A stretch of DNA of 64,000 nt from Enoplolaimus lenunculus (GCA_030248215.1 JASANG010002560.1:62001-126000), one strand, 5' to 3'; positions 41,781 to 53,675 are shown, counted from the first letter of the stretch. The notes: generated by a model not told the origin, from the letters alone. A program made the numbers and translations.

Positions 41781-44700
41781 TCAAAGTAACATAGACACTG
41801 TCCAATCCACAGATTTGTGGAAACTCACATTAGGCAGTGTGGCTTCATGGTACAACATTGATGTTTGGAAAACTGATTCGATATGAGTGTTTGAGGACGA
41901 GCTTAATATATCGCTGTGTGGCAAATTCATGCTAATCCTTGAGCCATCCGTTGCTTCTTTTAAAGTTTCATTCAGCAATAATGATCGCATTGATACCTGC
42001 AATTTATATTGCGACCTTAGCAAAAATTTACTGCTTTTCGCAGTTTATGCCTTGTATCTCGCACAATGTGAATACTGGCAATAGGAATACTATTTAAATC
42101 GTTGCGATGATGTTGAATGCTTCTTATGCGAAAGTTCGAGATCAAATGCTAGCATGAACATGGATTTCAGATGAAACAGAAAAATATGTTCATGCTGGAA
42201 ATTAATACGTATACTAGTCAGCCGGTTTTGCGCAGTGCACAAAAGTTAGCGAATGTATAGCAATCTGCATACAAATTTTCTTTTCATAGAACAATCAGAT
42301 TTGTGTTTTAAGAAAATGTTGTAAACGAAGTTAATACTTGCTGGAAGGTTGTTCAAAATACGTATGTGGGGCATTCCAGCTTTAATTATATAGATTAATA
42401 TTTCGTATATTGCTTCTATCTTGCTAAAACGTTCTACAGCTTTTTACAGAACCCAAATATACATACCATAGCGATATCTTGAAATACCGGACCAGATTTC
42501 ACGGCAGATATTTTTGAGGTCAACGAACCCCCTGTGACGACGCGAACGTCTCCGTTTGGATCTACAAATATCGCTGGGGCGACACCAGTTCGTGGCCGTT
42601 TTCTTGGCTCGATTGCGTTAAGCCGATACGCTGTAGTTCCTATCCCGTGCGGGTCCGTTGTTCCATGTGAAGTGTCGAAAAGGTCAAGGGCGTTGTTGAA
42701 TATAATGCCTGTGAGTGAGGATCGACGTTGTGAGCCGAACCTAAAAAATATAATTATTTCTAAATTTAACCCTTTAAGTCATACAGTATTCTATGAGCAA
42801 CTAAATACAAATAATATATGAGCAACACAGACACCGTGAGCAGTATTTGAGTGGCCATCGTAAACGCCTCCCATCCGAGAGACTGGAAATCGAATCTTAC
42901 CTTGAAAGTGTATCTCATATGAAATTAAAAATATTCATGTGAGAAAGGGTTAATCAGGCCACAACGATGCCAAATCTACACTGCAAAAAATGGTGAGCCA
43001 AATTGACTCTCTCTCGCTGAAATAGGCTATACGAGACTACACAAACGGTGTCAAATTCGACTCCGCCAGAGTCAAATTTGACTCACCATTTTTTACAGTG
43101 TAAGTATGGTGCAAATTATTTTTTGGACAGGGCTCAGTAAACAGTTGCGGACGAGCACGATATCTAAAAGGTCACATTTGACCTTTTACTCTGAAATAAA
43201 ATTTTGCCATTAGATATTTCTAGCAGGAAATCATATTACTCAGGATTTACACAGTTGTTCACATACCAACCACTGAAGCCTATTTTGTAATATTTTTCCT
43301 TCAGCGCAGCAACCACAACTTTGTTCAAATTGGGTCCCTGCGCCCCTGTTATTTTAAGGGGCGATAGGGCATCTGTTGTTGCAAAAACACGGTCTGAACG
43401 ACACCTGTTTAAAGTTTTGCCCATAGTTTAGTGACCAAGCTGGGAATCGAACCACGGCCCTTTTGCACTTGAGTCAAGCATGCTACCACCACACTGTGTG
43501 GTCATTGCAACAATTTTATATTCCAGTATACGTATACATGTATGACAATCTTTTTGCTTTACGTACACTTTACCACCATGCACACCGACACCTGTTACTT
43601 TAAGGGGCGAACCATTTTGTTAGCGGGATCATACTAACTCAAGCTAAAGCTTTAGACTAAATTTTTGCTTAGGCTCAGGTTTAGTTGTAGGCTTATCGAC
43701 CAATGTATAGAACATGGCCGTGACAGTATCGACCCTGTATACAACAGGGCCGTAACAACAGTATACGCATATTCCTAAAGCCTAAAGCTTGAGAATGAAC
43801 TTATATGTAAGCCTATGCTTCAGCCTAAGTAAAAAAAATAGTCCAAAGCTTACTCCAGTGCAGTCCCACAGAAAAACGTTCCGAGCCTGATCTTTACATG
43901 GGCCGACTAATCCATGCTTATATTGCTGTTACGGCCTTAAGGTAACATCGGCCAGAGATAGTGTAAGGTTTTTTTGAGGGTCGAATACTTTCGTTACCGA
44001 AACTTTTGTGATTGTGAAAATCTTTTCGGATGAACAGCGAACCTGGCTATGAAAAGGCTGTGGAGCCAATCCCTAACTGAGCTGATAAACTCACGCAGAA
44101 TTTAACGTAGCACTAAGCGCCACTGCATTTCCCTGAGAGTCAATTACACTAATATGAACTCCAGCGTCAACGTTAGAAATTGTCACATTTGATTGGTTGA
44201 AATCCATCTGAAATTAAATGCAAATTTTTTAAGAAATATGAACTCCCGTATCAACGTTAGAAATTGCCACATTTGATTGGATGAAATTGAACTGAAACTA
44301 AATCCAAATTTTACAATACATATGAACTCCAGTATCAACGTTCGAAATTATCAAATTTGATTGGTTGAAATTTAATTGAAATTAAATATAAACTTCACAA
44401 TAAAATAAGAACACAAAATAACTTTTGGACACTTTTATGCCCACAAGTTAGTGTCGACCGACAAATCGTGCCTTGACAGGTCCCGTAGCCAAGTGGAGGC
44501 CAGAGGGGCTCAGCCCACCTGGAACAATTTTGGCCTCTAGAACATTTTCAACCATCCTTGTTAAGTCATTGAACTTACAATTTTTCGCCCTCTGAAAACT
44601 TTTTGTGATAAAATGATAAGGTCCCCCTATCTTACAAATTGTGCGTTACTTAACTTTTGACAGCCCGCCGCCGCCCCCCCCGTCAAAGTTTTTGGATACG

Positions 44701-47700
44701 CCTTTGACAAGCTGGTTCACAAATTGTCAGGTCGATGATTGGACGTTCCTACTGGTGTGTGACGAGTTGTCGGGCTCAACAAATTGTCCGTCGATGAGTT
44801 GTTGTTCGGGTGATGAATTGTCATGATACCAGGTCAGTATTTCTATTGTCAACATAGTTGCGCTATACCTGCGTTGGTTTGCCATCGTTCTGTTGTATAT
44901 TCTGGTTGTCACTTTGAAAACCAGGATTAACAGTTGAAGTCGAGATTGAATGCAACGAGTTTTGATAATGATTGCTTGAACGCAAATCGAATAACGACTG
45001 CTGGATTGCACCGAAAAAGGGATCTTCCAGGATTGCGAATTCAGCCAGCGCTTTTCGAAGTACAGCGACAAAATAATGATAAATGTGTCGGAGTCCGTAG
45101 ATGGTTTTTGGCGAGTAGTCGGCAATTTTGAGTCCTGTTTATAAATAAATTCAAATTATGAGTCCTGTTTATAAATAAATTCAAATTTGAAGTTTTGAAA
45201 ATAAAATTTAACGATTTTGAATGGAAATTTTGTAAACGTATCTATTTGTAGTATTCTGTTAATGATTACGGCCCATGTAAAGATCGTAGGCGGAACGTTT
45301 TTCTGTGAGACTACAAAAGAATAAACTTAAGCTTTAGACTAATTTTTTGCTTATATTGGGCTTAGGCTTAGGAATATTCTCGTTGTTACGCTTAGGCTTA
45401 GGATTAAGAATATGCTCGTTCTTACGCTTAGGCTTAGGCCTAGGAATATGCTCATTCCTACACTTAGGCTTAGGCTAAGACTTAGGCTTTAGGCTTAGGC
45501 TTAGGAATATGCTCATTCTTACGCTTAGACTTAGGCTTAGGAATATGCTTATAATATTGTTAGGTCCCTCGTTCTTTTCATTGCACGTAGTATGCGCTAT
45601 ACTTTTTAATGACGTTCGGTGCCGTCCGTATTAACCCGAACGGCGTCGTACGTCTCGGTGCGGCATTGTACGTGAATTACTCACCGTACGATACCGTATG
45701 ATGACTAACGGCACCGTACGGCCAGTATACCACAACCTTTAGTTGGTGCTTTGAAAACTTTTTAAATTGGAAAAATATATAAATTTTAAAAATCCGGACA
45801 GACAGAAATAGACACCGCCAACAGAAACATCGATATGGTATATAGTTTCCCTCAAAATTTTATCACTACTAATTTTTCTGGTATTTTTGTGAATTGTGTA
45901 ATTGTTCAGATTTGTTAAAAAACCAATCGACATCGTTCTAAGGGTTGCACTATACTCGTCGTACGATGCCGTGCCTCAGGTAAAAAAATAAAAAAAACCG
46001 CCCCGCGGTACATTGTGGCCCTGAGGACGGCGTCGTGCGGCGCCTTGGGTCGATAAAGCGGCACACAAAAGTACAGCGCAACTCTGTATTTTGTTATATT
46101 GCAATTATACGTCTGGATAACGTAGGCACTGTTTGCAGCTTTTTGGTTGAATTCGATTTGATTTTGATGGCGGTTGCGATTGAAACAAACAAATTTAGCA
46201 TTCGAAATCAATTATAAGGTCTTTCGGATCAAGAATTTAATAGTAAATAATGGCAATTTAAACACTAAAATCGAACTATTGATTGAAATTTTACAAGCTG
46301 TAGACCCTGAACTGAACCAAAAGATGGTGAGGGATAATAAGAGAGGGGGTTCCCATTTTGAGTCCCAATCAATAGGAGTCCGTATCCCTTATGAGAGTCC
46401 GTAAGCGGATAGAGTCCCTAAATCCTAATTAGAGTCCGTGAAGGTCAGTTTTTCCTAATTGTAGTGCATAAATGACTCCAGGACCGAATAAAATTGAATT
46501 CGACTTTTTCAGGCGTACTTAAATTTTGAAAGAACATTCCTAAGTATAACCTTGCATGATCGCTCAAGCTAGTGATGCAAGACAAATAAACTTTTAATTC
46601 CACGGATAGTTGCAGTACCGCATTTATATATATATATATATAGATATATATAAATATATATATATATATATATCTATATATATATATATCAGTAACGAAG
46701 AGTGGCGGAGCGTGGGTTAAAAATAAATAACAGTCCGTAACCGAATACCAAGGGGGGTTCTCTCTGGAGAGGCCAAACAAATATCGCTCCCCCCGCTTAT
46801 TCGGGTCAGTACAGTATAGCAGGCTTAACCTTGTAGCAATCTCATTGCAAACGCGAACGACGGACCAGCGCTTGGAGCTGGCGAAGTGCAAGCTGATACG
46901 CCGTCGTTACTTAATCGTAGGGTCCACGCGGATTCGGCTTGTGTTCGATAAGATGCAAAATCAGTTGCAGTTAAAGATCCGCCTAAAATATCGTTTGTAA
47001 TGTCTTCAATTACGGCCAATAAATAGAACAGGACCGTTACCGTAGAATAAGCATTTCCTAACCCTAAGCCTAAAGCATAATAGCTTTTATACATAAACCT
47101 AAACAAAAAAAATTAGTCTAAAGCTTTAAGCTTATAAACTGTATTGCGGTCCCAGAGAAAAACGTTCCATCCCTGATCTTTACATGGGCCTCTCAGAAAA
47201 AGTCAATTTAACTCACCATTTTTTGCAGTGTACAGTTGAGAATACGGCTAATTTAACTACGTTATTTATGCTTAGCTTTTTTTCTTAAAATAGTTGCTCG
47301 ACTTACATCGATATAAGGAAAAAACAACGTTTTTTTTTATTTTATATCAATTCCTGGGTGTCTGAAATCTTACTTAGAAGTATTTACTTAGGTTACACTT
47401 AAGTAATAGCTTAAGTCGCCTACTTAAGCAAATACTTCACTTTTCGTACAAAAACAGATAAATGCCAAACGTGAGCCACTGTCATATCAAAATAGCAATG
47501 TTTCTGCTTTATATTAAAAAGGCATCATGCGTCTACAACTTCAGATAGAACAAGGTTGTAATGCCTGAGCTGCTAATCTGCAATATGTCAAATTCAGTCT
47601 GCGACTTAGTATTTACTTAACATATCCCTTTCACTCATACAGTATACTATGAGCAACTAAATACAATAATGTACGAGCAACACACACACACTGTGAGCAG

Positions 47701-50700
47701 CGTTTAATATTTATAACATATATGCGCAGTGCAAAATCTCCACAAGACGTGAAAGCCTACTCGGGCTCGAGGGTCAACTCCTATAGCTCAGCAGCATTTA
47801 CTCTGCTCAAGTGTAAGTGTGCGATTTTACAGATCGCAAAGTCGCTATTTTGATTTTAAAACACTTATTAACATAGTTGTTATCTTAAATAGGATTTCAT
47901 ACACCCAGCCAAATCTGCACGTTATTTTGTATGAAAAAATATTCTAAGCCATGCGCAACTAACATTTCGAAAACTGTGTTTCTCCGAAATTATATTCAAG
48001 ATTAAATTCTACACTGACATCAGGCCGTAGCCAGCTAACCTTTCTAGAGGGTGAGGTAAAAAATTTCACGAGTTGCATACAAGACTTTTCGATGGCTTAC
48101 AAGCAAGAATGAAAATTTTCCAGGAGGGAGCAAAATTATTCCAGGGGGCAACGGGCCCGACATTCACTTGTTTACTGCTAACCTCCGTCTCGTATATCTC
48201 GAATTATTCTTGCGGCAATTTGATCACGATAAAACAGCCGAACCGGATCCGGATGTGTCGCCAGTTGTCGGTACGTTTCCGCAAGTTGTGGAAGTCGAAG
48301 CATTTGACCTTCGTGAACTATTGAGCCTGTGATCGGATTAACCAGAGGGCTGAAATATAAAAACACTACTGCGCTCAAGAAAATATTTTCAAGTTAAAAC
48401 AATGTATGGGGGTCTATATGTGTGAACCAGCATCAAGCTGCACCCCCATTTGGGCGAAAAGCTATTTTGCCATCTGCCAGTTAACATTTAACATACGACG
48501 CAACGTGGGTTTACACTTGAGCCGAATGATTGCAATTTTTTTCGCCACACCTTCACTTCATTAGGGTTCGACTTCGAATTCTTGTCCCGGCTGTAATTCC
48601 TGCTAAAATTCAATTCCAGTTCCTGCTCTTGTTCCTGCTTTCAAAAATGCAGGAACTGGAATTTTTACGGTTTTGTGCTATTTAAAAAAATTGTATTTCT
48701 AAATGAGTGTTTTTGTAATTAGTTCAAATTTTTGAAACTGTTAAATTAAAAATCTGTTGTGGTTTGCCAGAAATTCATGATGAAATAGCTCAAAATTCGC
48801 TTAAACCATTGTTTGGCTAAAGTTCTGAAAAGTCCAATAGTAATACGGTGATAAAAATATTTCAAATGTCGGTTCCTGTTCCTATTCCAGTTCCTGCATA
48901 TATATTAAATTTCTGTTCTTGTTCCTGTTCCGGCAAAATTTAATCCGTGTTGTCACCCTATCCTTTTAGTCAACAAGCATTGTGACAGGATAACAATCGT
49001 TACTTCACCCATACTTTACTTACGAAAACGACGGTTCCTTTGAAATGTTGTATTTAGCGTTCAATAAACGCAACGCCGCGGCAAGCGACTGGCTAACCCT
49101 GAATCCGCGACTGGCCAAATTGATTGAGGGCTGAAACAGCAACCGCCATGAAGTGCCCCCACTGTAATGTCGCCAAGCGTCACGAAGACCGGCCACAGCT
49201 CCGGGTACACCAATACTGTTCCAACCTAAAATATCCACCACAAAACGTGTCGGAAACTTTCGGTTAACCCTTCATAGAGTAGTATAGAACGCCGTGCCCA
49301 CGTACGTAAACAAATAAATTCCAAAAATTGCACAGCGACAATCAGGGGCGAAGCATACCGGATCCGGAATTTTGTTTATGAAGAAATCTACACAGTAAAA
49401 ACGAACCTACTTGCCAAAGCGAGATTTTTTTGCTTCATTTTACTGAATTCCTAAAACTTGGAAAAGCGAAATTTTTCGCTTTATCTTTACTAAATTATTG
49501 AAAACCTGGCGAAGCGATCATTTTGATTATATTTTATCTACAAACTTCTTGAAAGTTTTCAAATTTTTTTGATTTATTTTACTAAATTCTTTAAAAATAA
49601 ATACACAATTTTCAGCGAAACCATTTTTACTAACCAAATTTAGTCGGCGGAATCAATGTTCTGTTGACGATTGTCACGATTGGAGATACAAATTGCGGTG
49701 CCATTTCGCTTGCGCCAACTGAAAGACATTGACCCAAACTCCTGAAACAACAGCGTACCTCGAACGTTTTTTGCTTGTGCTAGAAATGAAACACTTATTT
49801 ACAAGCTACCCGTGAAAATTATGCCAGAATAAAGCTAAATTCCTCAAAAAATTTATTCCAGAAATTTACACTAGTTTACTTGTCACCTCGGGCAAAATAT
49901 GCTGCAATTAACGACTTATTTTTGGGCAGTTTTTTTATTTTTTGTCACTTTGGTTGTGTAAAATCACCTGGTGTACGCATGTTATTGTGAAAGTTGCATT
50001 AGCATCAACAAAAGAGGCGAACACAAACCTGTGTATGCTGCACGATTGTTTCATTTCACATTTTAGTGTATTTAAACTTGTTATTGGCATTCAAACTGGA
50101 AACCTAAAAAATCTAAGGTCCAGTTTTGAGCACCCACCGTACTGGCTATTTGTTTTTATATGCTTTGGACAAAATTAGCACCCACCAGCCTAACAAAAAA
50201 TATATAAATATTAATTAACTATTTATTCGTGAACCTGACAAAATTAAATATAAATAATAAGTTATTTATTCCTAAACCTTACAAAAATAAATACAAATAT
50301 TAATAAACTATTTTTTCTAAGCTGGTATTCTCAAATGCGAGTAGCACCTATTACCAGTTAGTGATAGGCCTTGTAACTTTCCAAGCAGGGAATAGTGAGG
50401 TTTGAAATTCAGCACATTTATTGCTTTCCATTTTTGCTGCTACTGTGCAAGTTTTAAGATCTGTAACTGGAACAGTTCGTTTGTTTGAAAACCTATTACT
50501 AACTGGTGATAGGTGCTATATGCACCTGACAATATGGGCCCTAAACTTAACCAAAATAATCATAAATAATCAACTATTTATTCCTAAACCTTGCAAAAAT
50601 AATCATAAATTGTGTACAATTTATTTCTAATTTAACCTGTTGTAAACAACCATATAAAATCCTCCGCCGATCCCAGCTGCGTGATGATTGGTTACACCGA

Positions 50701-52580
50701 GGCACAGAAACGTCGCAATAGCAGCGTCAATTGCGTTGCCATTTTTTCGGCCCATAATATCGCTAAAATACTTTTTAGTACGGTTTACAGCTGGTTTGTT
50801 AACCTATCTCATTAAACGTAATTCTGACCTTTACAAACCTAACAAGCTTTTCACGGAGTTTAGCCTGTCTAAAAATGAAGTGTTTAAATTTCTCAGGTAA
50901 TCGCCGCTGATCGGTCCAAGAGGGATGACCCGAACCTCGGTAATTCAACAGAGATCAAAACCAAAAAATTGTTTACGATGATTTAGTACTAAAATTAAGC
51001 TTAGTTTCTCGCTTCCGCTATTGTAAATCGTGCGGCCTCCCTCGTTAGAAAATCCAAGATCCGCCACAACTCATCTCTTATTGTTGAGGACTGAGTACCG
51101 GAAGTCATTCGATTTTGAACTCTAAATTGACACTTACCGTCCAATTTCTGAACAAATCCCGTTATCAGAAGCAACAGCTGCATGATAGTAACGACCTAAA
51201 AACCCGTCGGATTTAAATAAACGTTGCCGCGGAATGCATGATTTTCGCAACGCGTCCCAAGCCGATGCAAAACAAACCGCAAGGATCCAGCCCACAATCG
51301 CAAATGCCACAACGCAAAACAGTGTCAGCCTAAAGAGGAAAATTTGCTAAAAAATTTGCTAAAAAATTTGCTAAAAATCTTCTAAAAAATTTCCTAAACA
51401 CTTTGCTAAAAAAGTTGATAAAAGTTGCTAAAAATTTGCTAAAAAATGCTAAAAAATTTGCTAAAAAATTTGCTAATAAATTTGCTAAAAAATTGCTAAA
51501 AAATTTCCTATCATCGTTTACGTTTGTTGTTATTTTAAAAAAGTTTATTTGAAGTCTCAGTACAGAGTTTATCGTTCATTTTTATCATACCGTTACTGCT
51601 TGCAATAAGAGTTTAGGGTTGCAATATATTTGTCGTACGGCGCCGTCCGTCACCGTCCGTCACCAACCCGGTACCGCCCGTCACCGTTTGTTCCCAAACA
51701 ATGTCGTCACCCGTCCGGTGCCGTCCGTCATCATACGGTATCGTACATGAGTAATTGGCGTATGATACCACACCGTGACGCACGGTGACGAACGGCATCA
51801 GATGACATTAAAATAATTAAAAGGTATGGCACAACGCTTATGTGTTGATGCCAACGCTGTAGTTTGAACGGAACTAAATTCGAATTGAACAAGCCAGCGT
51901 TGACTTCAAGCGTTAGGTTTTCGGTAAATATGGGTTTTCTCAAGTGTCAGTCTATATTTTGCCAATTATTTTATCAGAATACGCAAAATATGCAGTCTCC
52001 GATATTTCAGAAGCAAACTAATTCTGTTCGTACTTAAAATATGTTTGCTGATAAATAACAAATAGACGCCAGGTATTCTTGTACCGTTGAGATAAAACGT
52101 CAGTTCCACAATTTAGCCAGGGTTGAAACGTTTCAGGAGGGGCATTGCAGAAGCTAAAAATTTCAGCAGTAAAAAAGGCAAAATATTTCACAGTGGGACT
52201 CAGGCCTTTCCGTGCGATTTTGGTCCCATATCTGGAACAATTGGTGTACCAACTTACACTAAGTTAGCGCCGCTATTTCTTGTCGGACATGTTTTTAGAC
52301 ACCAGAACTATTTTGATATTTTTTGCTTTCAACAATTGTAATACCTTGACTTTCGGCACACACGTTTGCTACGGTCCGCTTTATGGGACTTAAGTTGTAC
52401 GCCATCTCCGGGCAGTAGAACCGCGTCTGTCGGCACAAACTTATCGTCGGGCGCATTGTCTTTGATGTATTTGATGGCGGAATGATTATATTCAGCACCG
52501 TCAATACATACGTCATTGTATTGCTGTGGATCACAGTTTCGAGAGCATCCTGTTGTTTGATAATTAATATTTCCGTTCAT
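41781..52580 (-). CDS. Gamma-glutamyltransferase-family type II membrane protein, probably catalytically inactive, 11 exons
   Basis: Minus-strand exons: 52580-52345, 51329-51138, 50762-50637, 49741-49635, 49225-49024, 48349-48183, 46982-46830, 45134-44869, 44207-44095, 42740-42467, 41996-41781 (stop). All phases agree, giving 683 residues. A 78-residue cytoplasmic part ending in basic residues is followed by a 20-residue hydrophobic anchor (about 80-99), then YYHAAVASDNGICSEIGR, GNAIDAAIATFLC, AAGIGGGFYMVVY, NSIGVPGAVAGL, the small-subunit start HISVIDSQGNAVAL and TGIIFNNALDLF. These are diagnostic of GGT and fit the GGT6/GGT7 type. In an active enzyme the nucleophilic Thr lies two residues before the His of (T)xHxSVVDxxG; here it is Gly. 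The substrate-binding Arg of REVAP is Ser (ASEMAP), the Ser-Ser of LSSMSP is Thr-Gly, and the Gly-Gly of the oxyanion hole reads Leu-Thr. The last exon matches the family only weakly. Confidence 0.88.
42767..42954. mobile_element. Family I MITE, degenerate copy (GGT-like intron 9)
   Basis: TTAACCCTTTAAGTCATACAG start and CATGTGAGAAAGGGTTAA end. A decayed tRNA-like part (GTGGCCATCGTAAACGCCTC, GGAAATCGAATC) remains. Confidence 0.65.
42977..43103. mobile_element. MITE family D, complete (GGT-like intron 9)
   Basis: ACACTGCAAAAAATGGTGAG and the inverted CTCACCATTTTTTACAGTGT, 127 bp. One of the cleanest copies. Confidence 0.85.
43381..43508 (-). mobile_element. tRNA-derived SINE, second copy
   Basis: Reverse-strand relative of 2608-2731: box A GTGGTGGTAGCATGC, box B GGTTCGATTCC and the same body (GGGCAAAACTTTAAACAGG, GTTCAGACCGTG). 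Confidence 0.7.
43690..43907. mobile_element. MITE family B, composite
   Basis: Two left-end-like motifs (GACCAATGTATAGAACATGG; CTGTATACAACAGGGCCGTA) precede a CCTAAG core and a CTGATCTTTACATGGGCC right end. Confidence 0.6.
44152..44402 (-). repeat. Three tandem copies (84 bp) of a GGT-like exon start and intron end
   Basis: The first about 55 bases of exon 9 of the GGT-like gene, with the preceding intron end, occur three times, beginning at 44152, 44236 and 44320. Only the copy at 44152 continues into the rest of the exon. The middle copy keeps an acceptor (TTTCAG) and an open frame that reads VDTGVHIS and then a stop; the far copy has lost its acceptor AG. The two decayed copies read DTGVH where the active copy reads DAGVH. 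Confidence 0.85.
45129..45186. repeat. Direct 28-bp duplication that copies a splice acceptor
   Basis: The segment TGAGTCCTGTTTATAAATAA and the following bases appear twice in tandem (near 45129 and 45157). On the minus strand each copy ends with TTTATAAACAG followed by GACTC, so the 3' splice site of GGT-like exon 8 is duplicated. The spacing of 28 is not a multiple of three, and use of the outer site leads to an early stop, so the inner site (exon start 45134) must be used for the full protein. Confidence 0.8.
45267..45590. mobile_element. MITE family B, long core
   Basis: GGCCCATGTAAAGATCGTAG left end, GGAACGTTTTTCTGTGAGAC, then several blocks ending TTAGGAATATGCTC separated by CTTAGG hexamers. 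It lies within GGT-like intron 7. Confidence 0.75.
45591..46070. mobile_element. Repeat family K, two fragments
   Basis: CG-rich pieces at about 45605-45735 (GACGTTCGGTGCCGTCCGTA; CGTACGATACCGTATGATGA) and 45950-46065 (CGTACGATGCCGTGCCTCAG; GGACGGCGTCGTGCGGCGCC), separated by unassigned AT-rich sequence. Confidence 0.5.
46326..46815 (+). mobile_element. MITE family A with an (AT)n insertion
   Basis: Left end reads TGAGGGATAATAAGAGAGGG, right end CTTATTCGGGTCAGTACAGTA. An imperfect (AT)n tract lies at 46625-46690. The right end is about 14 bp from the donor of GGT-like exon 7. Confidence 0.75.
47017..47233. mobile_element. MITE family B followed by a family D end
   Basis: GGCCAATAAATAGAACAGG and TGATCTTTACATGGGCC bound a CCTAAG core. 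Directly after it, AAGTCAATTTAACTCACC to TTTTTGCAGTGT is the right end of family D. Confidence 0.65.
47234..48182. other. GGT-like intron 6 with a decayed family I element
   Basis: At 47630-47815, CCCTTTCACTCATACAGTAT, AACTCCTATAGCTCAGCAGC and nearby motifs are remnants of family I. The rest of this interval is unassigned. Confidence 0.45.
48563..48962 (+). mobile_element. MITE-like element related to family E (GGT-like intron 5)
   Basis: AGGGTTCGACTTCGAATTC and TTAATCCGTGTTGTCACCCT are imperfect inverted ends. TTCCTGTTCC motifs near both ends take the place of the CTCCGG motifs of family E. Confidence 0.5.
50321..50542. mobile_element. MITE family F (GGT-like intron 3)
   Basis: TGGTATTCTCAAATGCGAGT left end and AACTGGTGATAGGTGCTATA right side, with the TTAGTGATAGG motif near each end. 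Confidence 0.65.
51340..51512. repeat. 12-bp tandem repeat (GGT-like intron 1)
   Basis: About 14 imperfect copies of GCTAAAAAATTT, starting 11 bp from the acceptor of exon 2. Confidence 0.85.
51612..51815. mobile_element. Repeat family K, longest copy (GGT-like intron 1)
   Basis: GTCGTACGGCGCCGTCCGTC repeats several times, followed by TACGGTATCGTACATGAGTA and its near complement, which allows strong folding. Confidence 0.65.
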
Positions 52581-53305
52581 TATTCTAGATGCACATGCGT
52601 GACCAGAGATCTTAGCACACTTTTCTTTTGTTTATTCAATTATAATCAGTAATCAGCCTGTTTTGCTGCACAATGCGCAAAAGTTAGCGAATGCACAGCA
52701 ATCTGCATGCCGATTTTTGTTTCATAGAACAATCACGTTTATGCTCAAAGAAATCATTTGTACGTGTAAGGTAATGTTGTAAAGTTGCCCAAAATACGTA
52801 TGTAGGTTATTACAGCTTTCATCATATTGATTATTATAATTAAATTACAATTTGTAATAATGTGAATAATTTATATGGTTTTATTACATCTAAAATTAAA
52901 ATTCCAATTGAAACGATATATTTTAACAGAGAAAAATGCGGCAAGTATTGCGAATGGTTTGACTGTGAAAGCGACCCCCTCTAAATTATGATGGTCGCCG
53001 ACAAACGCAACACCCGGTGGTGCATTTTATACCATGCGGACCCCAAAAGTTGCATACTCTTGCATCATACCCTTTTGCTCAGACTAAGTTTTTAAGCATA
53101 AGCCTATTAAAAAATGTCTGCAACCCTCCAAAAGTCTAGCCGTGGACCCTTTAGAGTAGAAATAGCTTAGTTTGGCACTATTAAGTGATGTTGAATTGGT
53201 CTTAGTATACTCTATTTGGACACCAAGTTAAGCAATTTCGCGAGCCAGACGCAAGACGCATATTTTGGCATTCAAACTTCTCAAAAAACCTTAACTTTTG
53301 GTTTC
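52581..53305. other. Stretch upstream of the GGT-like start
   Basis: AT-rich, no repeat termini seen except a short motif TTGCATACTCTTG shared with 12330-12345. It may hold the promoter of the GGT-like gene. Confidence 0.3.
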
Positions 53306-53307
53306 AG

Positions 53308-53388
53308 TTCAGTTTGCCGTCCAACACCAGGCCTTTTTTACACTGTCTCCCAACCGGGGTTTCGGGACTACGCTAACGACTCTGGAAG
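53308..53388 (+). other. Isolated exon-like segment
   Basis: An 81-bp stretch is bounded by TTTTGGTTTCAG and GTGAGT and is open in one frame (includes FFTLSPNRGFGTTL). Phase 1 at both ends. I do not recognise it, and no neighbouring exon was found, so it may be a relic or a chance match to splice consensus. Confidence 0.25.
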
Positions 53389-53675
53389 GTGAGTTTATCA
53401 TATGAACAATGAAATTTCCTCTGTGTAGAATTCCTTTATCGTTGTGGACAATAGTTTTGCTGCCGAGGAACCTTAGGTTCACACTTGTGAGGCGTTTTGA
53501 ACAAAATTAAATTTGACAAATATTTAATTCAAACATGACGCAATAAAAAATGATTTCAGCTTTAGCGAAATACTCTGACGATTCGTAAACTGGTTGTCTA
53601 AAAAGAAATTAGCCAAACATCCAATACTTAAGAGCCGCCTATCACTATGATTCGTTGTCCGAGCGGCACTTTTTA

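Noticed and set aside
46445..46891. 148-codon minus-strand frame
   Set aside because: Runs through a family A MITE and an (AT)n tract; only its last part overlaps the real GGT-like exon in another frame.
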